Assembly (NCBI GenBank): GCA_902776645.1
Contig: CACYQT010000062.1
Coordinates: 1 to 32,095, forward strand
From: an uncultured bacterium
GTDB taxonomy: Bacteria > Verrucomicrobiota > Lentisphaeria > Oligosphaerales > Oligosphaeraceae
Direction: 5' to 3'
Length of the DNA stretch: 32,095 nucleotides
Position numbers and translations under genes: made by a program
In this document: one piece after another, positions 1 to 8,121 of the stretch
Layout of the letters: each line of letters begins with the position of its first letter
Position numbering within the stretch: position 1 is the first letter of the stretch
The notes under the pieces: model-generated
Databases searched by the model: none
What the model saw: the letters and a program-made list of their open reading frames with translations, nothing else
Told to the model about the DNA's origin: nothing

Positions 1-3000
1 CTGGAAGACTATATCGCGTTGACGGAAGAACCCTACCAGCTGACAAGCCGCATCCTCATCAACAAGGATCGTGTCATCAACGCCTTCAGTGAAACGGCTC
101 CCGCGCCGTATGGCGACAGCCTGTTCTACCTGAACGCAATCGCCGCCATGGACGTTGCGGCCGGTAACGTTGACGGCGCCAGAATCGCCACCGTCACGCT
201 GCGCGTCAAAGCCGCGGACGAGGCCTTCACGATGGCCGATCTGCGCGACCTGACCGCGGACGAGACCAGCGGCCTCCAGCTCTGGCTCGATGCGAAAGAC
301 ATGGAAAGCGTCGGCGGCGATATGGTCGGCAACAACCGCTTCAGCCCGTTCGAAGACATCCGCCTGAATCTCACTGGCGCGCCGAACGTCGAATTCGATG
401 AAGAGAACGGCTGGACCGTCACCTTCGCGCTCGATCCTGAACAGGATCTCACCTACTTTGAACTGGACAAGACGTTTGACATGTTCATCGTCGTCCAGGC
501 CAAGGCCGGCGAAAGTAACGGCCATAAGTTCCAGATCTTCGTGGACGAAGACGCCCTGAAGCTGAGCGGCACGGATACGGCTCCGTACATCGATTCCATC
601 GAGACGCAGGTCGTCACCATTGACAGCCAGTTCCCGCAGCTCGTCTCCTCTGTCATCGAAGACACGGACAAGGACGGCTATCTTGAAAAGATCACGTTGA
701 CGTTCGATGAACCGCTCCGCCCGAGACTCTCCGATCTCGCCATCTGGAAGCTCGCCGACGCCGCGACCGGCACCGCCATTACGGTGGAAGCTCTTGAACA
801 GTCCGAAGACTACAAGACGGTGACGCTGACGCTGAACGGCGCGGAACTCGACACCACGACCGGCAAGGTCTCCCTGATCCTCGACTACACGGCCAGCGAC
901 AACAGCGTCTTGGCTGACTGGGCGGGCAATGTCGTTGATTTCCGTGTTGACGACGGCTACGCGACGACGGATGACGCGGCTGCGCCGGTCGTCCTGAATT
1001 CCTCCATCAATACCACGGAAGAGATCGTCGTCGGCGATCTGTTCTTCCATGACCGCAACGGCAACGACGCCTGGGACGAAGGCGAAGATGTCTGGACTGG
1101 TGCCGCCGCGTATGACGGCGCTGTGCTGAACCGCGTCTGGAACGGCGGCGACGGCGCTTGGACGACCGTCGCCGGCTATGTCGGCAAGGCTCTGCCCGAA
1201 GACGTGGAAGTCGCCAAGAACTTCCGCGCCGAGGAAATCGCCGTTCTGGATACGGACAACAACGGTCATATCGACGCCATCGACGTCCTCTTCTCCGAGG
1301 CGATTGATCCCGCCACGCTGGAGAACGCCGCCTGGACGCTGGCCGGTTACGGCGCGTTGACCGCCACTGCCGACGCGGAAAATGCCGCGCATGTCCGCTT
1401 CACCTTCGCGGAAGGCGAAGCCTACGACACCGCCGCGACACCCGCGCTGACCATTGACTCCGCCATCACCGATCTTGCCGGCAATGCCGTCACGGCCGGT
1501 CAGGGCCTTGCCCTCAGCGACAATGCGGCCCCCGTTCTGGTCTATGCCAAGGCGGAAGGCGGCAAGATCGCCGACGACACGATGCCCGAGGGCGTCACCG
1601 TCACGCTGACCTTCTCCGAACCTGTCAAACAGTATCTGTTCACAGCTGAAGACAGCACGGTTGACCAGATCATGTCCAACTTCCAGATCCGCCGCAACAA
1701 CGGCGACTGGGAAGCCATCACCAGCGACCTCGTCAGCGCGGTCGCCGTCGAAGACGGCAAGATCGTCCTGAGCATGGCCGCCGCCACGACTGGCTGGGGC
1801 ATGGGTGCCTCCATCGACATCCGTCTGGCGGAAGTCGCCGCCACGGACGACACGGTCTTCGGTGACGAAGCTGGCAACAGCATCGCCGCCAACAGCGTCG
1901 CACTCTATCCTTACGATGATGCTAACGCGGCGTTCATCCACACGCTCATCGAATTCCAGGATGCCGCCATCCTGAATCCGAATGACACGAACAACTACCT
2001 CCGCACGAACGCCTTGCCGGTCCAGCTCCTGCTGAACAGCGCCTGCGTCGGCAACGCCTTCCAGATCAAGAACTGGAAGTTCGTCGTCGAACATGACGGC
2101 GAGGCGACGGCTGAGGCTGAATATGCGGTCGACGCGGCCAACCAGGCTGCTCTGACGAGCGAAGACGGCATGGAAGTCTTCACGGATGCCAGCTGGCAGG
2201 TCGAAGAGGGCGCCGCTCCCGCGTCCTACACGCTGAAGGTCAGCTTCACATGGATCGATCCTGACGACGACAATGCCGACACCAACGCGCATGACGTCGA
2301 ATACGCGACGACCTTCACGGCTCTGGCCAACACCGGCGTCGAGCCGCTGACGGTCCGCGACGGCATGGTCTTCGGCGAGAACATCGCGGAAGTCCAGAAG
2401 AACGCCTCCAATGTCTGGAGCAACTGGACATGGGGTGAAGCCAACATCACGAACAACAACCTGCTGATCAAGTCCTACAAGGCGTACTACATCGACGAAG
2501 AAGGCGCTGTCGTCTCCGCCACGACCGAAACGGCCGAAGCCGGCGACGGCGAATATGTCGCCAAGATGCGCTTGAACGGCTATCTCGAAGTCGGCAAGAC
2601 CTACGTCGCCGTTGTGGAAGCCTATGATGGCGACACCATGATCGGCAAGGGCGTCTCCGACGGCGTGACGGTTGTCGAAGCCTTCGACGACGTCGAAAGC
2701 ATGGAATTCACGGATGGCACCGACCTGAAGGTCGACAACACCGATGAAAACTACAACGTCGCGGCCCGCACGGACAGCCACGATACGCTGTACGCGAAGT
2801 GGACGCAGGTCTCCGACAGCCTGACCGCCAAGGAGAACATGCGCTACAAGTACCGCGTCGTCAGCCAGTTCGGTTCGTCCCAGTGGTCTGTTGACGCAGG
2901 CGCCATGAACCATCCGCGCCAGTACTTCGGCAGTGCCGTTCTCGGCGACAAGCTCTACGCCATCGGCGGCTATCAGGACGCCGTCCTGAACAGCGTCGAA

Positions 3001-6000
3001 GTCTACGACCTGAACACGCGCACATGGAGCGAGGCCGCCTCCCTGAAGGAAGCCCGCCGCGACTTCGCATGCGTGAAGATCTCCGACAGCCAGATCGCCG
3101 TCATCGGCGGTACCGGCGAAGGCGACGCGCCGCTCACCTCCATCGAGGTGTTCGACGGCTCCAGCTGGACGACGCTGCCCGTCGCCCTGCCGGAAGCCTA
3201 CGACTACGTGAAGGCCGTCAAGGTTGACGATACGCATGTCTGGATCGTCGGTGCCGCCTGGTACAAGGACGAGACCCGCCAGTCCGTCCTCAAGACGGAA
3301 ATCCGCAAGTTCGACATGACCACGATGAGCTTCGACGCCGAAGTCATCGCCGCGCCCGCCATCACGGCTCGCTATGACAACTTCCAGGTCGCCCTCCAGC
3401 GCCGCGCCGATGGCAACTACCTGGTCATCGCCGACGGTATCGACGCCGACTACTCCATCTGCCGCAAGGTGGATGTCGTGGCCGTCGCCACGGGCGCCGT
3501 CGAAACGGTTGAACTGACCGATTCCCGTTACAACTGCGCGATGATCTCCGTCCCGAGCGCCGAAGACGCCGCGGTTGACAATGTCTGGTTCATCGGTGGT
3601 ATGAACGATTACTTCGAGTATCAGACGACGGTCGACCAGCTCGATGCGACGGGCGTCGTCGCCACGCTGCCCGGTGAACTGAACATCGGCCGCACGGGCG
3701 CCAGCGCCTATTGGAACGAAGACCTCAACAACGTCATCGTCGTCGGTGGCTACACCGCTGACCGCGCGTGGAAGAACATCCCGGAAATCGCCGCCAATGA
3801 CGGCATGAACTGGATCCAGTGCCCCGGCACGGCGATGAACGTGTCCCGCATCGGACAGCATCTGGAAGTCGTCGGCTCCGAACTCAACAGCAAGCGCATG
3901 GTTCTGTTCGGCGGCACCGACCAGGAGCCCAGCTACATCGCTGAAACGGAAAGCTGCATCTGGATCGAGGCCCTCGAAGCCTCCGAATGGATGGTCACGG
4001 ATGACGACGTCACCCAGGTGAAGGTCGAAGGCCTTGACCTGAAGGAAGGCGCCAGCTACGTCTTCGAAGTGAAAGCCGTTGACGAGCAGGGCTATGAATC
4101 CGCCGCGGCGCGTTCCGCCGGCATCTACATCAGCTCCTCCACGATCAGCCTCGAACTGGTGCCCGCGCCTGTCGCGAACGCCGCCGAAGGCCAGGTCTAT
4201 CAGTTGAAGGTCACCGCCAAGAACGACGGCGATACCCTCAAGTACTACCATTACAAGGTCACGAGAGGCAACGAAATCATCGACTGCCCCACTGAGTCCG
4301 TTGAAATCACCACGGTCACGACGTTGCCTGCGTTCGTTTGCGCCGACGGCGAGAATGAATCCACCTACGTCATCACAGTCTGGAGCGCCATCGATTCGCT
4401 GATCAGCGAGACGGCTTCCGTGACGGTCGCGAAGGCCACCTACACGGTTGACTCCGTCGATCCTCTGGATGTGGATAGCTACACGCTGGGCGTCAACCTC
4501 AACGGCTTGGCCGCCTACGAATGGCAGCTGGACGACGGCGAAGTCAGCGAAGTCTCCACGGAAGCTGAATTCACGGTGACCGGTCTCACGGTCGGCAGCC
4601 ATACGGTCAGCCTGTGGGGTATTGACAAAAATGAATCCCGCCAGAGCGAACCGACCGTCATCACGCTGTTCTACAAGACGCCTGACATCGTCGGCGACGT
4701 GCTCACCGGCGTTATCACGGCTGACAAGGAAGCGGTCGGTGACAGCGACATCGTCACCTACACGCTGACGATGAGCGAAGCCATTGTCAACGATCCTGTC
4801 GCCGCCAACTTCACGGTTGAAAACGGTGTCATCGAGTCCATCGAAGATGCCGACGGCAACAAGACCACCTACATCATTACCGTAAAACCGGAAGGCGACG
4901 GATTCGTCTCCGTCACGCTGAAGGCCAATACGCTCTTCACGGCGGACAAGGGTATCCCGAACACCGCAAGCGAAACGGTCAAGGCCTTGTATTACACGAA
5001 GCCCACTCTGACCTTCACGCCTGTCGTTGATGGAGCGGATGAAGACTTTGTCGCCTACGTCGGTGACCAAGTCGCGGTGAACATCAACTTCGAATCCGAC
5101 TACGTGTTGCTCGGTGGTGACCTCGGCATCATGTTTGACAGCACGGTCTTTGAGATTGCCGATGTCAAAGATGGCGAACCCGATGCAACGAAGATGTTGG
5201 CTGGTGATTACGGCAAGGATGGTTCCATCGCATCCTGGATTATGGAAGGCGACCAGATCGTCGGTATCCGCCTCGGCGGCGCCAACGGCAAGGCCACTGC
5301 GACAGCAGCGACCTACGCGACCATCACCTTCAATGTCCTCAAGGAAGTCACGGAAGGCAGCGCCATCACGCTCGTCAGCCTTGACAACACGGACGAATAT
5401 GCCGGTATCGCATTGCCCGGACTCCACCTCAAGGGTGATTTGCTCGCGGCCGTTGATTACGGCGAAGTCGTCATTCCGACCGCTCTCAAACGCCCGACGC
5501 TGGCTCTGACTGCCGCTGAAGCGGCGGTTGAAGAAGGCGCATACGACCTGACCATCAGCCTCAGTGATGCTCTCGAAAGCGACGTCGCCGTCGACTTCAT
5601 CGAAAACGGCGAAGTCATCAGCACGGAGACGATCAAGGCTGGTGAAACGGCTCTGACAATCACCATGGATAAGGAAGACAACTTCCTGACCGGCGATCGC
5701 GCCTTCACCTACGCCATCGCCTGCACGGACGACGCCGTCATCCTGGATGACACGGCCGTCGCAATCACCGTCATCGACAATGACACGGCCATCACCCTGA
5801 CGACCGCAAGCGCTGAAATCAACGAAGGCGGCCAGATGGTCATCACCTTCGCGCTCGCCGACGGCATCGCCGCCGCCGCGGACGTCACCTTCAACAGCCC
5901 GTTGATCCCGACGACCGATCCTGACACGTTCACCTCCGGTATCGACTTCCGTATGGATGCGGAACCTGTCATCGCCGCCGGTGAAAACTCCGGTACGATC

Positions 6001-7716
6001 ACCATCACGACCTATGTCGACAACGACATAAAGGGTGATTACGACATCACCGTTGCGCTGACGGAAATGAACGTCGGCGGCAATGAATGTAGCGCCTTCG
6101 AGGAAGCTTCCGTGACGTTCACCGTCATCGACGTGAACTACAAGCGCGGCGACTTCGACGGCAACAACATCGTTGACTACGACGATGTCATCGCCTTCCT
6201 GCCCGTCATGGGCGTGACCGCCGATGACGAGGTTTGGCCGCAATACCAGATTTATGATCTGGACGGCGACGGCGATGTCGACTACGACGACCTCATCGAG
6301 TTGCTCTCGCTGATGGAAATCACGGGCGGCACCCGCGGTGGCGCCACCCGTGGCGACAAAGTGGTCCGTCTCTGGCTGGAATCCGACAGCACATCCGTGA
6401 AGCCCGGTGATGTCATCACCGTCAAGCTCATGGCTGAAAATCTGACCGGGCAGGGACTGGCCGCCTTCAAGTGCGATGTCAACTTCAATGCGGCCGACCT
6501 TGTCTATGACGGTGAGTTCGACGCGTTCGATGTCGTCAATCCCGCTTTCATCAGCATCCGCGACGGCAGTCTCGCTGAAAACGGAATCAAGGAATTGATC
6601 GGTACGTTCGCGAAGCGCAACTCCATGAGCGAGATCGCCATCGACGGCGAGCCTTACGAACTGGCGACGCTGAGCGTCCGGGTCAAGACGACCGCCGCCG
6701 GCAATATCAACATTGATTTGAGCAACCTGAACGCCAGCACGCAGGCGGCGACCCGCGCGGGCTTGTCCGTCCTGGACGGCACGCTGGAAGTTGTCACTGA
6801 ATCTCTGACCATCGCCGTTGACGGCGGCGCGGCAGACGTGCCCGAATTCGCAATCGAGTTCGCCGCGCATCAGCAGACCCGCGCGGCCAACGTCGCCCTG
6901 AAGGTCGGTATGGCTGAAAACGCCAGCCTGGCCTACAATGCCGCCGAAGGCGACATGACGTCCATCCCCGCGTTCGACAAAGTCTATGATGTCCGCGCCA
7001 TCGACGGCCGCCGTGCCGAAGAGCTGCACACGGATATCCGCGGTCTTGCCAATCGCGAGACCTGGAATGTCCAGGTAACCGTCGGCGAAGGACAAAAACT
7101 GACGCTGGACTGGTCCGAGGCCGAACTGCCCGAAAACTTCGACTTCTCCATCGTGAAGGGCAAGTACTACAACAACACGACGGTCATCGATATGCGTGAA
7201 ACCACGTCAATGGCCTTCGACGAAGGTGAAACGTTCATCACGATCGTGGCCGACAAGAAGGTCGCCCCGACGCCGGAAGCCAGCCATACGTTCAAACTGA
7301 CGCCCGGCTGGAATCTGATCGGCATCCCGTTCGAATTGGACGCTGAAAGCCTTGCGAAGTTCGCGAGTGTCGCCGCCGTCTTCACTTACGACGAAGCGAC
7401 TCAGTCCTATATCCAGCATGAAGACACGACGGCTATTGTGGCCGGCAATGCCTACTGGGTGTTTGTGGCCGAAGCCACCGATATCACGGTGACCGGCTCC
7501 GAAGTCGCCGACTATGGCGTGGCGCTGAAGGCCGGATGGAACTGGGTCGCCCCGTTGGCCACCTCCCCGATTTCCATGCCGGAAGGTGCCGTCAAGGCTG
7601 TCTGGTTCTACACGCCCGATGGTTATCGCCAGGCGACGGAAGACGCCGACATCCAAATCGGCTGCGGTTACTGGATCTATAGCGAAGAGGACACGGTCAT
7701 CTGGCAGAACAGGTAA
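1..7716 (+). CDS. Giant multidomain surface/secreted protein, 5'-truncated by the window edge
   Basis: The reading frame is open to base 1, so the true start and any signal peptide lie upstream. The TTG at 19 is an internal leucine codon. Numbering residues from base 19, the visible order is as follows. Ig/Swm-like beta repeats lie at about 190-640, with calcium-type acidic loops. A kelch propeller spans about 960-1310, shown by repeated hydrophobic-hydrophobic-Gly-Gly strands (AIGG, VIGG, FIGG, VVGG, LFGG). Fn3-like segments flank the propeller and Ig-like domains continue to about 1660. A cohesin-like domain is at about 1663-1815, followed by two Calx-beta-like domains at about 1825-2040. 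A dockerin-like pair of EF-hand loops is at 2045 (DFDGNNIVDYDD) and 2080 (DLDGDGDVDYDD). A second cohesin-like domain is at about 2114-2258. The C-terminus is a beta-sandwich plus two GWN/YWIY repeats at 2430 and 2506. No enzyme active site is seen. The likely role is adhesion, scaffolding or surface-coat formation. Domain names come from motif reading, not a profile search. Confidence 0.85.
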   Translation: MEDYIALTEEPYQLTSRILINKDRVINAFSETAPAPYGDSLFYLNAIAAMDVAAGNVDGARIATVTLRVKAADEAFTMADLRDLTADETSGLQLWLDAKDMESVGGDMVGNNRFSPFEDIRLNLTGAPNVEFDEENGWTVTFALDPEQDLTYFELDKTFDMFIVVQAKAGESNGHKFQIFVDEDALKLSGTDTAPYIDSIETQVVTIDSQFPQLVSSVIEDTDKDGYLEKITLTFDEPLRPRLSDLAIWKLADAATGTAITVEALEQSEDYKTVTLTLNGAELDTTTGKVSLILDYTASDNSVLADWAGNVVDFRVDDGYATTDDAAAPVVLNSSINTTEEIVVGDLFFHDRNGNDAWDEGEDVWTGAAAYDGAVLNRVWNGGDGAWTTVAGYVGKALPEDVEVAKNFRAEEIAVLDTDNNGHIDAIDVLFSEAIDPATLENAAWTLAGYGALTATADAENAAHVRFTFAEGEAYDTAATPALTIDSAITDLAGNAVTAGQGLALSDNAAPVLVYAKAEGGKIADDTMPEGVTVTLTFSEPVKQYLFTAEDSTVDQIMSNFQIRRNNGDWEAITSDLVSAVAVEDGKIVLSMAAATTGWGMGASIDIRLAEVAATDDTVFGDEAGNSIAANSVALYPYDDANAAFIHTLIEFQDAAILNPNDTNNYLRTNALPVQLLLNSACVGNAFQIKNWKFVVEHDGEATAEAEYAVDAANQAALTSEDGMEVFTDASWQVEEGAAPASYTLKVSFTWIDPDDDNADTNAHDVEYATTFTALANTGVEPLTVRDGMVFGENIAEVQKNASNVWSNWTWGEANITNNNLLIKSYKAYYIDEEGAVVSATTETAEAGDGEYVAKMRLNGYLEVGKTYVAVVEAYDGDTMIGKGVSDGVTVVEAFDDVESMEFTDGTDLKVDNTDENYNVAARTDSHDTLYAKWTQVSDSLTAKENMRYKYRVVSQFGSSQWSVDAGAMNHPRQYFGSAVLGDKLYAIGGYQDAVLNSVEVYDLNTRTWSEAASLKEARRDFACVKISDSQIAVIGGTGEGDAPLTSIEVFDGSSWTTLPVALPEAYDYVKAVKVDDTHVWIVGAAWYKDETRQSVLKTEIRKFDMTTMSFDAEVIAAPAITARYDNFQVALQRRADGNYLVIADGIDADYSICRKVDVVAVATGAVETVELTDSRYNCAMISVPSAEDAAVDNVWFIGGMNDYFEYQTTVDQLDATGVVATLPGELNIGRTGASAYWNEDLNNVIVVGGYTADRAWKNIPEIAANDGMNWIQCPGTAMNVSRIGQHLEVVGSELNSKRMVLFGGTDQEPSYIAETESCIWIEALEASEWMVTDDDVTQVKVEGLDLKEGASYVFEVKAVDEQGYESAAARSAGIYISSSTISLELVPAPVANAAEGQVYQLKVTAKNDGDTLKYYHYKVTRGNEIIDCPTESVEITTVTTLPAFVCADGENESTYVITVWSAIDSLISETASVTVAKATYTVDSVDPLDVDSYTLGVNLNGLAAYEWQLDDGEVSEVSTEAEFTVTGLTVGSHTVSLWGIDKNESRQSEPTVITLFYKTPDIVGDVLTGVITADKEAVGDSDIVTYTLTMSEAIVNDPVAANFTVENGVIESIEDADGNKTTYIITVKPEGDGFVSVTLKANTLFTADKGIPNTASETVKALYYTKPTLTFTPVVDGADEDFVAYVGDQVAVNINFESDYVLLGGDLGIMFDSTVFEIADVKDGEPDATKMLAGDYGKDGSIASWIMEGDQIVGIRLGGANGKATATAATYATITFNVLKEVTEGSAITLVSLDNTDEYAGIALPGLHLKGDLLAAVDYGEVVIPTALKRPTLALTAAEAAVEEGAYDLTISLSDALESDVAVDFIENGEVISTETIKAGETALTITMDKEDNFLTGDRAFTYAIACTDDAVILDDTAVAITVIDNDTAITLTTASAEINEGGQMVITFALADGIAAAADVTFNSPLIPTTDPDTFTSGIDFRMDAEPVIAAGENSGTITITTYVDNDIKGDYDITVALTEMNVGGNECSAFEEASVTFTVIDVNYKRGDFDGNNIVDYDDVIAFLPVMGVTADDEVWPQYQIYDLDGDGDVDYDDLIELLSLMEITGGTRGGATRGDKVVRLWLESDSTSVKPGDVITVKLMAENLTGQGLAAFKCDVNFNAADLVYDGEFDAFDVVNPAFISIRDGSLAENGIKELIGTFAKRNSMSEIAIDGEPYELATLSVRVKTTAAGNINIDLSNLNASTQAATRAGLSVLDGTLEVVTESLTIAVDGGAADVPEFAIEFAAHQQTRAANVALKVGMAENASLAYNAAEGDMTSIPAFDKVYDVRAIDGRRAEELHTDIRGLANRETWNVQVTVGEGQKLTLDWSEAELPENFDFSIVKGKYYNNTTVIDMRETTSMAFDEGETFITIVADKKVAPTPEASHTFKLTPGWNLIGIPFELDAESLAKFASVAAVFTYDEATQSYIQHEDTTAIVAGNAYWVFVAEATDITVTGSEVADYGVALKAGWNWVAPLATSPISMPEGAVKAVWFYTPDGYRQATEDADIQIGCGYWIYSEEDTVIWQNR

Positions 7717-7743
7717 CCTTCTGAATTAAAAATCAGACCGACC

Positions 7744-7778
7744 AAGCCTCCCCGGATTTTTTCCGGGGAGGCTTTTTT
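7744..7778 (+). terminator. Rho-independent terminator of the first giant gene
   Basis: A perfect 13-bp stem, AAGCCTCCCCGGA (7744-7756) with TCCGGGGAGGCTT (7762-7774), has a 5-nt T loop and runs into a six-T tract (7773-7778). It starts 27 nt after the stop codon. It should separate transcription of the first giant gene from the sigma-54 unit downstream. Confidence 0.93.
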
Positions 7779-7799
7779 ATATGTATATGCCTTTTTGTC

Positions 7800-7833
7800 T
7801 AATCTTCTGGATCCCTGGGCTTCCAAAAGATTA
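7800..7833. promoter_or_regulatory. Imperfect 11-bp inverted repeat, candidate activator site
   Basis: TAATCTTCTGG (7800-7810) and CCAAAAGATTA (7823-7833) are inverted copies with one mismatch and a 12-nt spacer. The centre is about 200 bp upstream of the -24 element of the sigma-54 promoter, a usual distance for an enhancer-binding protein. A smaller palindrome, CTTCTGAAG (7837-7845), follows directly. The binding function is inferred from position and symmetry only. The T-rich flank could also mean a weak secondary hairpin after the terminator. Confidence 0.35.
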
Positions 7834-7883
7834 GTCTTCTGAAGGAGTGGAATGGAGCATAGTTATTCACCGTCATTTTGGGG

Positions 7884-7898
7884 GAATCTTTGAGATTC
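7884..7898. promoter_or_regulatory. Short palindrome GAATCT-N3-AGATTC, possible operator
   Basis: This is a perfect 6-bp inverted repeat with a 3-nt spacer, about 120 bp upstream of the sigma-54 -24 box. It is followed by two CTATGA copies 10 bp apart (7898 and 7908), which is one helical turn. No known regulator is recognised. It is listed as a second candidate site for the activator of the downstream giant gene. Confidence 0.25.
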
Positions 7899-8012
7899 TA
7901 TGATTTCCTATGAAAAAAAGTGGCAACATCAAGTTTTTTTTTCGCAATTCTGAAAAACCGTGCTATTTTGATAGAATATCTCATTATTTTCGGTAATAGT
8001 GTAGGTATTGTC

Positions 8013-8029
8013 TTGGCATGACATTTGCT
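8013..8029 (+). promoter_or_regulatory. Sigma-54 (RpoN) -24/-12 promoter
   Basis: The sequence TTGGCATG-ACAT-TTGCT matches the sigma-54 consensus YTGGCACG-N4-TTGCW at nearly every position. The invariant GG (8015-8016) and GC (8027-8028) are exactly 12 bp apart. Transcription would begin near 8040, giving an AT-rich leader of about 80 nt before the ATG at 8122. Sigma-54 promoters need an ATP-driven enhancer-binding activator, and inverted repeats lie 100-215 bp upstream. No competing sigma-70 promoter stands out in the gap. Confidence 0.8.
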
Positions 8030-8109
8030 AAGGAAACAATGGTTTTTTCTGTCTCTGGAAAATACAAACATATTAATAAATAGTAAAAACAAATCAAAAT
8101 CACGAACCC

Positions 8110-8115
8110 AAAGGA
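8110..8115 (+). promoter_or_regulatory. Ribosome binding site of the second giant gene
   Basis: AAAGGA lies 6 nt before ATG 8122. It supports this start, which is directly followed by a clear signal peptide. Confidence 0.7.
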
Positions 8116-8121
8116 CACAAG

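Noticed and set aside
19..21. TTG as the start of the first giant protein
   Set aside because: The same frame is open back to base 1 and reads sensibly there, and no signal peptide follows, so the gene starts outside the window.
7921..7936. Second sigma-54 element beginning at TGGCA
   Set aside because: No GC-containing -12 box at the required distance. The expected position is inside a T run.
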